32,731 bases of DNA, from positions 1 through 32,731 of the forward strand of contig DYIW01000024.1 in assembly GCA_020723465.1 (NCBI GenBank), read 5' to 3'. The position numbers were made by a program, and so were the translations under genes. The notes beneath the pieces were generated by a model, which worked only from the letters and a program-made list of their open reading frames with translations, had not been told where the DNA came from and did no database searches. This DNA comes from Phycisphaera mikurensis. Lineage in GTDB: Bacteria > Planctomycetota > B15-G4 > JADJEK01. Position 1 is the stretch's first letter. The number at the start of each line of letters is the position of its first letter. This document shows positions 1-8,093 of the stretch, piece after piece.

Positions 1-2321
1 TCGGCGGTCCGGCCGGATGCGCTCCAGTTGCCGCCGTAGTTCCTGGGGCCGTAGTAGGCCGGGTTGGAGCCGGTGACGCGCAGCCACTGGCCCTGCGTCA
101 TTTCGTGGCGCGCGAGGAAGAACGGCTGCAGCGTCACGGCGTGCACCGGCGTCTCATCCATGATCGAATCGGGATCGAAGCTGGGCGCCGCTGCGTCCTC
201 CTTTTGCGATCCCATCCAGAACGTTCCGCCCGGGACCAGAACGAACACCAGCCCCGTTGCCTCGGCCACCTCGACGCCGCCGTCCTCACGGTGCGCCGGG
301 ATCTCGATGTCTCCCGGGTCCAGAGCGCCCTTGGGATCATAGGCGGTGCGCAGGTCGTAGAACTCCCACAGCCCCGTCACCGGGTTCATGCCGATCGGCA
401 CCAGCCCCCATTGCGGCTGGAGATCCACGGGATGGTCCCGGTAGAGAACGCTCGCCGCCGCGCCATCGGCGCGGGCGATCGCACTGCGCGCCTCCTCCCA
501 GGTCGCACGAGCCCGCGGATGGCGGAGCGTCAGCTCCTCGATCCGGCGCGCCCAGGACAGGTGGGCCTCGACGTTCGGGACGTCCTCCTGCTCGAAGACC
601 TTGATATCTGCCAGGACGCCGGCCAGCGTGTCGTGCAGGAACCGCTGCGACTCATCGGCGAAGCGCGGCGCTGCCCCGGCGGCGAGCGCCGGATCAGCAC
701 CCCGCCCGGCGGATTCCGCTGACGCGCGTCGCTCGAGCTCGGCGACGGTCCGCTCGAGCTCCGGCCGCAATGCCAGGAGGCGCGCGGCGTCCTGCGCCAG
801 CCAGCGCTCCATGGCATCGATCCGCTCCGGCCAGGCCGGAGACAGCTCCTGCTCGCGCGCCAGCGCCTGCTCGAGGAGCACCACCCCCGCGAGCTGGTCG
901 AACTCCGTCTTGCGCGCCACCGCGGTCGTTGCATGGCTCCGGGCCGTGTTCCTCTCCAGCAGCGCCCACGACGCCAGCAGCAATGCGCCGATCAACGCGA
1001 CCGCCGCCGTGGCGGCCGTGCCCTGGTTCCGGACCACCCACTTCCGCAGCTCCGCGATGGGACCGGTCTCGTACGCCGGCACCACGCGATTCTCGAGGTA
1101 GGCGCGCAGGTGCTCCGCCAACTCGCCCATGGTGGCGTAGCGGCGGCCGATCGGTCTCGCCATCGCCTTCTCGCAGATCGCGGCCAGCTCCGGCGGCGCG
1201 GCGGGAGCGACCTGGTGAATGGGCGCCGGCGGCCCCGCCTGCACCAGCGCCAGCAGCGCGCGCGGGGACGGCCGCTCGCCCTCCAGCACGTACGGCATGG
1301 TCCCGGTGAGCAGGTGGTACAGGATGGCGCCGGCGGCGTAGACGTCCGACCAGGGACCCATTTCGTCGAGGCGTCCCTGCGCCTGCTCCGGCGGCATGTA
1401 GGCCGGCGTGCCGACGACGTCGCCGTCCATCGTGACCAGCGGCGAGTCGAACGCGGCGTCCCGCACCTCGTTGCGGCGCTGCCGCACGCAGAACATCTCG
1501 GTGTCGTCCCGGATGCGCAGATCCTTGCGGTCTTCCTGGCCGACCAGCCGTGCCAGGCCCCAGTCCACGACGTAGGTCTCGCCGTAGCGGCCGACCATGA
1601 CGTTCGCCGGCTTGAGGTCGCGGTGCAGCACGCCTTTGGCGTGCGCGTACGCCATTGCCTCGAGGATGCGCAGCAGGACGCCCAGCGCCCGGTTCATGGT
1701 CCACTCGCCGTCCTGCCGGTCGTGGACGCGCTCGATGATCCTGCTCAGGCTCTCCCCCTTCACCAGCTTCATCGTGAAGTACACTCGGCCGGCGTCGTCG
1801 AGGCCGATCTCGTGGACCGGCACGATGCCGGGGTGGTCGAGCTGGCTGGTGACCTGGGCCTCCTCCAAGAAGCGGCCGAGGGAGACCTGTTCCGCCACCG
1901 GCTCGCCGGTGTTCTTCTCCGGCAGGATCCGCTTCAGGGCGAGAACGCGACCCAGGTCCTGGTCCCGCACCCGATGGACGGCGCCCATGCCGCCATGCCC
2001 CAGTTCGCCCTCGTCGCGGTAGCGCGTCCAGGCGGGACCACGGGAACGGAGCTGCTCGAGGAAGGCCGCCCACGCGCGGGGATCATTCCTCGCCAGCTTG
2101 TCGCCCAGCACGACCGGCTCGTCCGCCGGGCGGTCGAAGAGCGGGTCCTCTTCCTCGTACCCGGCGAGCAGGGCGCGCAGGCGCTCCAGGAGCCCGACGT
2201 CCTCGCCGCACCTCTCGACCAGGTACGCGTCCCGCTGCGCCGCCGGCAGTTGCAGGGCCTCAGCGAAGACGGCCCTGGTCCACCGGAATCGCGCCGGGTC
2301 TTCGCTGGGCTCGTCGAGCAT
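1..2321 (-). CDS. Ser/Thr protein kinase fused to formylglycine-generating-enzyme (sulfatase-modifying) domain, partial
   Basis: An open frame runs from ATG 2321 leftwards through the window edge, about 773 codons without a stop, so the C-terminus is missing. Residues ~100-370 form a Hanks-type kinase: glycine loop GELGHGGMG (~105), ALK lysine (~127), catalytic loop HRDLKPANV (~233), DWG in place of DFG, then GTPAYMPPEQA. About 40 extra residues lie between DWG and GTPAYM. One membrane segment follows (~433-453), then an Ala/Arg-rich linker with coiled-coil character. From ~695 an FGE-sulfatase domain begins (PGGTFWMGS, DETPVHAVTLQPFFLARHEMT). The kinase is inferred to be cytoplasmic and the FGE-like domain extracytoplasmic. 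Such fusions are common in Planctomycetota and Acidobacteria. The divergent ECF sigma gene is a likely partner. Whether the FGE part is catalytic cannot be judged because its Cys-containing C-terminal half lies outside the window. Confidence 0.9.
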   Translation of the reverse strand, partial: MLDEPSEDPARFRWTRAVFAEALQLPAAQRDAYLVERCGEDVGLLERLRALLAGYEEEDPLFDRPADEPVVLGDKLARNDPRAWAAFLEQLRSRGPAWTRYRDEGELGHGGMGAVHRVRDQDLGRVLALKRILPEKNTGEPVAEQVSLGRFLEEAQVTSQLDHPGIVPVHEIGLDDAGRVYFTMKLVKGESLSRIIERVHDRQDGEWTMNRALGVLLRILEAMAYAHAKGVLHRDLKPANVMVGRYGETYVVDWGLARLVGQEDRKDLRIRDDTEMFCVRQRRNEVRDAAFDSPLVTMDGDVVGTPAYMPPEQAQGRLDEMGPWSDVYAAGAILYHLLTGTMPYVLEGERPSPRALLALVQAGPPAPIHQVAPAAPPELAAICEKAMARPIGRRYATMGELAEHLRAYLENRVVPAYETGPIAELRKWVVRNQGTAATAAVALIGALLLASWALLERNTARSHATTAVARKTEFDQLAGVVLLEQALAREQELSPAWPERIDAMERWLAQDAARLLALRPELERTVAELERRASAESAGRGADPALAAGAAPRFADESQRFLHDTLAGVLADIKVFEQEDVPNVEAHLSWARRIEELTLRHPRARATWEEARSAIARADGAAASVLYRDHPVDLQPQWGLVPIGMNPVTGLWEFYDLRTAYDPKGALDPGDIEIPAHREDGGVEVAEATGLVFVLVPGGTFWMGSQKEDAAAPSFDPDSIMDETPVHAVTLQPFFLARHEMTQGQWLRVTGSNPAYYGPRNYGGNWSASGRTA

Positions 2322-2483
2322 GCGTCTTTCCTCGCCGGGGGGCCGTCTGCGATGATCCTAGCAGCCGCTTGAAGAAGCCGCCGAGCCTCCTCCCGCTCGC
2401 GCCGGCGACCAGCGCCTGGTCGCGGCTCGGCCGCGATGCTAGGAAGACGCGAAGCAGTCGAGGAGTCGCTGGCGGAGGAGATC

Positions 2484-3137
2484 ATGACGCAGGACGATCC
2501 GCGGGAGCGCGAAGGAAGAACGTCTCATGACGCGGGGGCGCCTGAACGCGCCCCTCCGGCAGGCGAGAGGGGGGGAGACGCGCTCGATCCGTACGGTTCG
2601 ACCATTCAGCAGCGCTTCGCCGAGCGCGCGCACGCTCTGCTGCGCCGGCGCGGCCAGCGCCTCGATCCAGAGACGCTCTCGCTGGTGAACAACGTGTACC
2701 TGGGGATGCTGCGCACCGAGCGGGCCGGCAACCTGCCGGAGTTCACCGACAGCCTGGAGCTGATCAAGTACCTGGCGCGCGCGATGCGCAACTACCTGGT
2801 GAACCGCGCCGCGGCCCGTCGAGCGGCGTGCCGGCCGCCCGAGGAGCAGCGCGTGGACTGGCCGCAGTCGCACTCCTTTCCGGCGACGAACCACGAGCCC
2901 TCCAGCGTGCTCGACGTGCACGAGGCGCTGGTCGCCCTGGCGAAGCGCGATGAAACGGCGGCGCTGGTCGTGGAGCTGATCTTCTTCGGCGGCTGCACCC
3001 AGGCCGAGGTGGCCGAGATTCTCGGCCGGCCGGAGCGGGCCGTGCGCAGCGACTGGGAGTTCGCGCGCGTTTGGCTGCGCGACCGGCTGAAGTCCCACGA
3101 GCGCAGAGCGCCTGACGGGCCGGGCCGATCGTCGTGA
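2484..3137 (+). CDS. ECF-type RNA polymerase sigma factor
   Basis: A 217-residue protein from ATG 2484. GGAGG sits five bases upstream, which favours this start over the in-frame ATG at 2436. The pattern LLRRRG...ETLSLVNNVYLGML, FxxxxxLIKYLARAMRNYLVNRAAARR and the C-terminal helix-turn-helix (GCTQAEVAEILGRPERAVRSDWEFARVWL) fits the ECF subfamily often found in Planctomycetota and Acidobacteria (TIGR02999-like). It should direct RNA polymerase to a small regulon. It is divergent from the kinase-FGE gene across about 160 bases; ECF/kinase pairs of this type are thought to be activated by phosphorylation, since no anti-sigma gene lies beside it. The first ~45 residues are low-complexity and may be disordered. 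Confidence 0.85.
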   Translation: MTQDDPREREGRTSHDAGAPERAPPAGERGGDALDPYGSTIQQRFAERAHALLRRRGQRLDPETLSLVNNVYLGMLRTERAGNLPEFTDSLELIKYLARAMRNYLVNRAAARRAACRPPEEQRVDWPQSHSFPATNHEPSSVLDVHEALVALAKRDETAALVVELIFFGGCTQAEVAEILGRPERAVRSDWEFARVWLRDRLKSHERRAPDGPGRSS

Positions 3138-3228
3138 GGGCGAGCGCGCGGCGCCGGAAGGTGGCGCCGCGGTACCGACGTTACCTGCGCCGCCCGTGCT
3201 TCGTGCCCGGAGTGGGCGCGGAGCGCGC

Positions 3229-3242
3229 GAATCGCGCGATTC
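3229..3242. repeat. 14-bp perfect palindrome in the ECF-HEAT spacer
   Basis: GAATCGCGCGATTC is a perfect 14-bp palindrome between the ECF sigma stop and the HEAT-like gene start. It could be a regulator-binding site. It has no loop and no T-tract, so it is not a convincing terminator. Confidence 0.35.
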
Positions 3243-3316
3243 CACGGCCGCACGTCAGGCACGGCGTTCGCCAAGCTCCTGTCCGACCTGAGCATGCCAG
3301 CGCGGAGGACTCTGCC

Positions 3317-4059
3317 ATGCGCGCCCGTCATCTCGTCACGTTGGGGAGCTTCCTGCTTTTCGCGGCAATCCAGTCGTTCGTCGTGCAGCCGCCCGCCGCC
3401 CTTGCTCGCAGCCCGCAGTGCACGCCGCCGCCGCCTCCTCCCCCCGACCCGCCGATCGGCGAGGACCACAACGGGGACTTCATCATCTTGGACCTGACGC
3501 ATGGGCCGGCGTCCACGATGCCCACGCCGCCGCAGCAGCCCGGGGCACAATCGCCAGGCCCCGCGTCGAGCGGAGCCCGAGCCCTGGGACCGAAGACGTC
3601 GACGGCCGGCCGGAAGAGGCGCTCGAACGCCGTGGACCTGTGGGAGTCGTGGTGGCAGCACAACCAACACACGTTCGTCCACGTCCGGCCGCAGCGGGTG
3701 TCGCCGTCCTTAAGGACAGCCCCTACCCGCACCTGCGGCACAAGGTGGCTCTCGGCCTCGGCCTCATGGGCGAGCAGAGCGCCAGCGCGCGCCTGATCAA
3801 CCAACTGCAGGAAGCGCACTCGGTCGTGGACAAGGCGTCCCACGCCCTTTCCCTGGCCCGGCTCGGAGACCGGCAGGCCATCGACTCGCTCGTGGACCTC
3901 ACCAGCCCGGACCGGACGATCTTCGAGCGAAGCTGCGCCATGAAGGCCCTCGGAGCGCTCGCCGAACCCAGCCCCCTCCCCTGGCACGCGCAGGTGTCCG
4001 TGAACTCGAACTACCTGCTGCCCTTGTCTATCCAGGGCGAGATCGCGGGCTCGTTCTGA
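3317..4059 (+). pseudogene. Secreted HEAT-repeat-like protein, frameshifted
   Basis: Two reading frames together look like one gene. From ATG 3317 (GGAGG eight bases upstream) the first frame gives a signal peptide (residues 1-31, ending ALARS), a poly-Pro stretch (PPPPPPPDPP), an acidic-hydrophobic segment and the Trp motif NAVDLWESWWQHNQHTF, which is typical of planctomycete secreted HEAT proteins. Near 3680-3705 coherence is lost. The next frame (-1 or +2) takes over with YPHLRHKVALGLGLMGEQS and further HEAT-like helices, ending at TGA 4059. The two parts total far fewer residues than full-length relatives as I remember them, so an internal deletion probably accompanies the shift. It could be a true pseudogene or an assembly error. 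Its position after the ECF sigma gene suggests it was once part of that signalling island. Confidence 0.65.
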
Positions 4060-5198
4060 ATCCCCTTCGCGCGCGCGCGACGGAACGTGCACGCGCCCGT
4101 CGCCGCGAGCAAGGCGCCGGTGGTGACCAGGAGCCACACGCCGGATCCGGCGGACGCGACGCGCAGCGGCTCCAAGAAGACCACGCTCGTCCCGAGCAAG
4201 GCAAGCAGGAGCGCTCCCACGCGCCGCGCCGGGTCGCCGCCGGCCTGCGGCAGCAGGGACACGGCGCAGCCCAGGGCGAACGAAGGCACGCCCAGCAGCG
4301 CCGCCGAGATCGTGATGTCGTGGCTGTAGCCCTCGAGCACGCGCAGCCGCAGTAGCTCGCGGAGCGTCTGGGTCAGGTCGGGTTCGGGCGCGCGCGCGGT
4401 CCAGAGCGCGATCAGTCCGATCCAGCCCGCGCCGGCCAGGCAGATCCAGGGGAGGAGCCGCAGCGCTCGCGCCGGCCGGCTCGCGGCCAGCAGGACCGCG
4501 AGGGCGCCGAGGGCGAGACCGGACCTGCACGTGTAGAACAGGCGGTCCGTGTGGAGATGCCGGACTCGTTCCCATGCGAGGTAGCCGGCGCTCCCGGCGA
4601 GGAAGGCCAAAGCCGCGCCGAGCAGGAGCGCGGCCGTGAGCGGCAAGGGCAGCGCGGGCTCCTCGCTGCCGGAAGGTGCGGCCGGCTCGCCCGTGCGCTT
4701 CGTGTGATCGAGGACCGTCAGGAGCAGCAGGGTCGCGATCCCGGCGCCGATCGCGCAGCGGAAGCCCATCACCCCGAGCGCGCGCCCCACGACCTCGAGG
4801 ATGGGCATGACGGTGGCGGCGCCACCGATCTGGGCGCACCAGAGCCGCAGCCGGCCCGCGGGCGTTGGGCCGCGGATCAGGGTCGCGCGCACCATGCGGC
4901 CCGAGGCGAGGCCGAGTACGGCGGCGAGGGCCGCGGCCGGGGCTCCTGGCAGCGCGCGGACCCAGGCCACGTCGGACCACAGCGCGCACAGAACGCCGCC
5001 GAGCCCCGCGGCCACGATGAAGGTCGGAAGCCACGGCCTCCTCCGGTCGCGCGCGCGGCGGCTGTCGGGCAGGAGGCACCCCACGGCCAGGAAGACCATC
5101 TGGAATAGGGGCGCCGTCTCCGATGCGCGGAGTTCCTCGATCGTGAAGGACCAGAGCAGCTTGGCGGCGCACCCCTCCAGGAACGCGCGGAGCAGCAT
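4011..5198 (-). CDS. Polytopic membrane protein, resembles the membrane half of spermidine-synthase-like proteins
   Basis: 395 residues from ATG 5198, with GGAGG six bases upstream. About ten hydrophobic segments span most of the length. The segment YSHDITISAALLGVPSFALGC resembles the conserved membrane helix (PxFxxG) of fused spermidine-synthase-like membrane proteins, and a full-length member of that family lies at 25908-28247. No SAM-binding motif is present here, so if related it is a membrane-only version. It follows the LPS-kinase-like gene by 22 bases on the same strand and is probably co-transcribed with it. Its 3' end overlaps the broken HEAT-like gene tail-to-tail by 49 bases. Function is not recognised; a transport or lipid-modifying role in the envelope is only a guess from the neighbours. 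Confidence 0.75.
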   Translation of the reverse strand: MLLRAFLEGCAAKLLWSFTIEELRASETAPLFQMVFLAVGCLLPDSRRARDRRRPWLPTFIVAAGLGGVLCALWSDVAWVRALPGAPAAALAAVLGLASGRMVRATLIRGPTPAGRLRLWCAQIGGAATVMPILEVVGRALGVMGFRCAIGAGIATLLLLTVLDHTKRTGEPAAPSGSEEPALPLPLTAALLLGAALAFLAGSAGYLAWERVRHLHTDRLFYTCRSGLALGALAVLLAASRPARALRLLPWICLAGAGWIGLIALWTARAPEPDLTQTLRELLRLRVLEGYSHDITISAALLGVPSFALGCAVSLLPQAGGDPARRVGALLLALLGTSVVFLEPLRVASAGSGVWLLVTTGALLAATGACTFRRARAKGIQNEPAISPWIDKGSR

Positions 5199-5220
5199 GG
5201 GGAGCCTCCAGGCAGGCAGT

Positions 5221-6060
5221 CTAGCGGGCGCGGCCGCGGAGGAGCCACGAGAGGCGGTGGAAGGGCAAGGTCCGGCGCAGGGCGGCGCGCGCGCGGGCGA
5301 AGTCTTCCTGCCAGCCCTCGGGCCGGTAGGCGCGGAGGAAGCGCACCACGTCGCCGCCCGTCAGCGGACGCGGCGCGAGCCCGAGCTTGAGCGCGCTGCG
5401 GTAGAGGCGCGCCAGCTCGGCCGCGCGCTTCCCCGCGCGCGCGGCGTGCGCGCCCTTGGCCCCGAGGTCGAGGAGGTGCACCTCGCCGCGCGGATCGACC
5501 AGCAGGTTGCGTAGGTTCAGGTCCCCGTGGACCACGCCGGCTGCGTGCAGCGCGGCCACGCTCCTGCCGGCCGCGGCGAGCACGAGGCTGCGGGCGGCGG
5601 GCCGCGCGCCCTGCGCCAGCCAGCTCGCGAGATCCGTGCCCCCGGCCACGCGCGGCGTCACCAGCTCGATCCCGACCCACTGCTCGAGGCCCAAGCGCCG
5701 CGTAATGCGGGCCGCGAGCACGGGCGGCGTGGTCACGCCCGCGCGGCGCAGCGACTCCACCAGCAGGATCTCGGCGAACGCGCGGTTCGTGCTCGTCGCG
5801 CCGCCCAGGAGCGGCCCGAGCCAGCCGCCGCGGCGCACGCGCTTGACCAGCAGTTCCTGCGGGAAGCCCGCGACGCGCAGGACGATGAGCGGCACGCGCC
5901 CGCCGCCCAAGCTGCCGAGCGGCTCGCCCCATGCCTCGGGAGGCCGCCCGGCGAGCGCGCCCCGCGCGCACAGGAGCTCGGCGAGGTCGGCCCGGGCCAG
6001 GAGCCGGATGCGCCCCTGGCTGAAATCGCGATAACCGTCGGGAAGCGCGCGGAGCGCCAT
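5221..6060 (-). CDS. Lipopolysaccharide kinase family protein (Kdo/WaaP-like)
   Basis: 279 residues from ATG 6060, with GAGG seven bases upstream. The central ELLVKR gives the ATP-binding lysine. Residues ~180-200 carry the catalytic loop VVHGDLNLRNLL, followed by VHLLDLGAKG, where the metal-binding Asp stands in DLG rather than the DFD/DFG usual in KdkA and WaaP. N-terminal FSQGRIRLL and the overall size match the Kdo kinase family (PF06293), which phosphorylates sugars of the LPS inner core on the cytoplasmic face. The divergent neighbour is a GT9 heptosyltransferase-like gene, which supports an LPS-core role. The exact sugar substrate cannot be read from the sequence. Confidence 0.8.
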   Translation of the reverse strand: MALRALPDGYRDFSQGRIRLLARADLAELLCARGALAGRPPEAWGEPLGSLGGGRVPLIVLRVAGFPQELLVKRVRRGGWLGPLLGGATSTNRAFAEILLVESLRRAGVTTPPVLAARITRRLGLEQWVGIELVTPRVAGGTDLASWLAQGARPAARSLVLAAAGRSVAALHAAGVVHGDLNLRNLLVDPRGEVHLLDLGAKGAHAARAGKRAAELARLYRSALKLGLAPRPLTGGDVVRFLRAYRPEGWQEDFARARAALRRTLPFHRLSWLLRGRAR

Positions 6061-6122
6061 CGGCAGACCTCGACGGCGATCGTAGCGCTGGCGCCGGCCG
6101 TAAAGGCGGCGAGAATGTCCCC

Positions 6123-7184
6123 ATGACGGAGCGCGTCCTCTTCATCCGCCTCTCGGCCCTCGGCGACGTCGTCATGACGCTGCCCGCCCTTTCCGCCCTG
6201 CGCGCGGCGCGGCCGGAACTGGCCGTGGACTGGGTGGTCGAGGACCGCTGCGCCGATCTCCTGCGCCTGGTCGAGGGCATCGACCGGCTGATCGTCTTCC
6301 CGCGCCAGGCGCTCGCGCGGCCGGGAGTCGGCGCAATCCGCGCGCTTGGCGCGCACTTGTCCGAGCTGCGGCGTGAAGGCTATGCGGCGGCCATCGACTT
6401 CCAGGGCAACCTGAAGGGAGCGCTGCACCTCTTGCGCGCGCGCGCCAGACGCCGCATCGGCCCGGACGCGGCAAGCAGCAGGGAAGGCGCGCACTGGTGC
6501 GCGAACGTGCGCGTGCCGCTGCCGCCTTCCTGCCACCGCGCCGAGCGCGCCCTCGCCCTGGTCCGGCCGCTCGGCACGTCACCCGAGGCGGGCCTGCAGG
6601 ACGGAGTCCTTCCGCCAGCGCTGCGGCCGAGATTCGTGGTTGACGGGCAGGCGGACGCGGAAGTGGCGGAGCGCCTGGCGGCGCGCGCGCGGCCGGACGG
6701 CCCGCTGGTCGTGCTCCATCCGGGCACGAGCGCGTTTGGCGCCTTCAAGCGCTGGCCCCCCGAGAACTGGGCCGAGCTGGCGCGCCGGCTGCGCGAGCAG
6801 GCGGGCGCGACGCTCCTCGTGGCGCACGGCCCGGACGAGGAGCCGCTGGCGCGGCGCGTGGCCGAGGAATCCGGCGGTGCGGCGGCGGTCTGGCCGCCGT
6901 GCCGCGGCCTGGCCGGCCTGGCGGCGCTGCACCAGCGCGCGCGCCTGGCCATCGGCAGCGACAGCGGCCCGCTGCTCCTGGCCTCGGCCCTCGGCACGCG
7001 CACCGTGGTGCTCTTCGGCCCCAAGGATCCGGCCGTGTACGCCTCGCCCTTCGGCGGCTGCGCCGTGGTGCGACAGCCCGTGCCCTGCTCGCCCTGCTCG
7101 CTGCGCCGCTGCGCGGACCCCATCTGCATGTCGCGCCTGGAGGTCGCGCCCGTGCTCGAGGCGGCGCTCTGCGCGCTCCGCTGA
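6123..7184 (+). CDS. Glycosyltransferase family 9, LPS heptosyltransferase-like
   Basis: 353 residues. The N-terminal Rossmann half begins RVLFIRLSALGDVVMTLPAL, with the ALGD motif of GT9 enzymes. The C-terminal half has HPGTSAFGAFKRWPPENWAEL and GSDSGPLLLASALGTRTVVLFGPKDP, the nucleotide-sugar binding site of ADP-heptose transferases (WaaC/WaaF/WaaQ). CSPCSLRRCADPICM near the end is the Cys-rich segment common in the family. It should add heptose or a similar sugar to the lipid A-core acceptor at the inner membrane. It is divergent from the LPS-kinase-like gene over 62 bases. No strong Shine-Dalgarno precedes ATG 6123. Which heptosyltransferase it is remains open. Confidence 0.85.
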   Translation: MTERVLFIRLSALGDVVMTLPALSALRAARPELAVDWVVEDRCADLLRLVEGIDRLIVFPRQALARPGVGAIRALGAHLSELRREGYAAAIDFQGNLKGALHLLRARARRRIGPDAASSREGAHWCANVRVPLPPSCHRAERALALVRPLGTSPEAGLQDGVLPPALRPRFVVDGQADAEVAERLAARARPDGPLVVLHPGTSAFGAFKRWPPENWAELARRLREQAGATLLVAHGPDEEPLARRVAEESGGAAAVWPPCRGLAGLAALHQRARLAIGSDSGPLLLASALGTRTVVLFGPKDPAVYASPFGGCAVVRQPVPCSPCSLRRCADPICMSRLEVAPVLEAALCALR

Positions 7185-7215
7185 AGGGCACCCGCGCAGC
7201 GCGATCGCGCGCACC

Positions 7216-7977
7216 TCACAGGATCCAGGCGATCAGCTCCAGCTTCTCACCGTCGCCCTTCGTCTTCACCACGCCCACGCCCTTCCCCCACCACTTGATC
7301 TCGTGTCCGGAGTCGAGCTGGCTGGTCTCCCGGGCCTTGAGGACGTCCTTGAACTTGCCGGCCTCGGTCTTCACCGTCTCGTCGAGCGACAGCACCGTGA
7401 CCGTCTCATCCACCAGGGGGAAAAGATCCTCGGGCTTGAACTGGTCGCCGACCTCGGGATTGCCCGGCATGTAGACCGCCGGATCGGTCGCGTTCCCCGC
7501 GCCCGGGGGATCCGAGGGCAGGGTTGCACCGCCGACCAGCCAGCTCCCCTCGTGATCCACGACGACACCGTTTTCGTCATAGATGTCCACGACCTCGCCG
7601 AAGTAGTACACGGCGCCATTGTCCGCCAGGCCGAAGTAGTTCTGCGAGATCTCGACGATCTTGCCGTCCTCGAACTCGGTCTCCTGGAGGACGCGCGTGG
7701 ACACGGGCCCGCCGCCCCAGTTGAAGTCCCGGGTGTTGCTCGTGTAGAGGTCCACGACCACGATGCGCGCGCCGTCGGACTTGCCGCGGTAGACCTTCAC
7801 GCCGCCGGCGACGAAGGGGAAGTAGGTGTTCGTGATGTTCAGCGGGTTGGTGAAGACCGGCGGACCCGCCGGCACCGAGGCGCGAGCCGCGGGCAAGACC
7901 ACGAACGTGGAGGCCGCGGCCAGGAAGAGAGCCAGCGGCCAGGCGAGGGGACGCAGGGGGATTCGCGTGCGCGACAT
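7216..7977 (-). CDS. Secreted protein A of the mirror cluster, function unknown
   Basis: 253 residues from ATG 7977, with AAGGAG six bases upstream; the longer frame to 8004 has no such signal. Residues 1-34 are a Sec signal peptide ending ARASV. The mature part starts with INITNTYFPF-type sequence, then WGGGPVSTRVLQETEFEDGKI, YYFGEVVDIY, HEGSWLVGGATLPSDPPG, PEVGDQFKPEDLFPLVD, TEAGKFKDVLKARETS and GVGVVKTKGDGE. I recognise the general pattern of a widespread uncharacterised beta-rich family (GSWxxG, AGxFxxVLKxxET, GVGxV). About half of its residues are shared by eye with the protein at 13058-13840. It ends the leftward arm pepSY-regulator 1-kinase 1 and has its own 101-base upstream spacer with a repeat at 8078-8093, so it is a likely target of the adjacent system. 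Confidence 0.85.
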   Translation of the reverse strand: MSRTRIPLRPLAWPLALFLAAASTFVVLPAARASVPAGPPVFTNPLNITNTYFPFVAGGVKVYRGKSDGARIVVVDLYTSNTRDFNWGGGPVSTRVLQETEFEDGKIVEISQNYFGLADNGAVYYFGEVVDIYDENGVVVDHEGSWLVGGATLPSDPPGAGNATDPAVYMPGNPEVGDQFKPEDLFPLVDETVTVLSLDETVKTEAGKFKDVLKARETSQLDSGHEIKWWGKGVGVVKTKGDGEKLELIAWIL

Positions 7978-8077
7978 GTTGAGCTCCTTTCGTGCTCGGA
8001 CCATGCGGCAGGCGCCAGCACCTGTGCTGCCCTGCCGCGCTCGTGCGAGCAGGATGCCCCAAGGAGCGCGCGAGAGG

Positions 8078-8093
8078 CTTACGGCGCGCTGAC
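8078..8093 (-). promoter_or_regulatory. Putative response-regulator direct repeat, site A
   Basis: On the minus strand the sequence reads GTCAG, six bases, GTAAG, an 11-bp period. The second half-site contains the TAA stop of histidine kinase 1. It lies 100-115 bases before the start of secreted protein A. Two further sites with the same period are at 10810 and 12990. One half-site deviates (GTCAG), so this is the weakest of the three. Confidence 0.4.

Noticed and set aside
7199-7210. Palindrome GCGCGATCGCGC between the GT9 gene and secreted protein A
   Set aside because: Short GC-rich palindrome without loop or T-tract; expected by chance at this composition.
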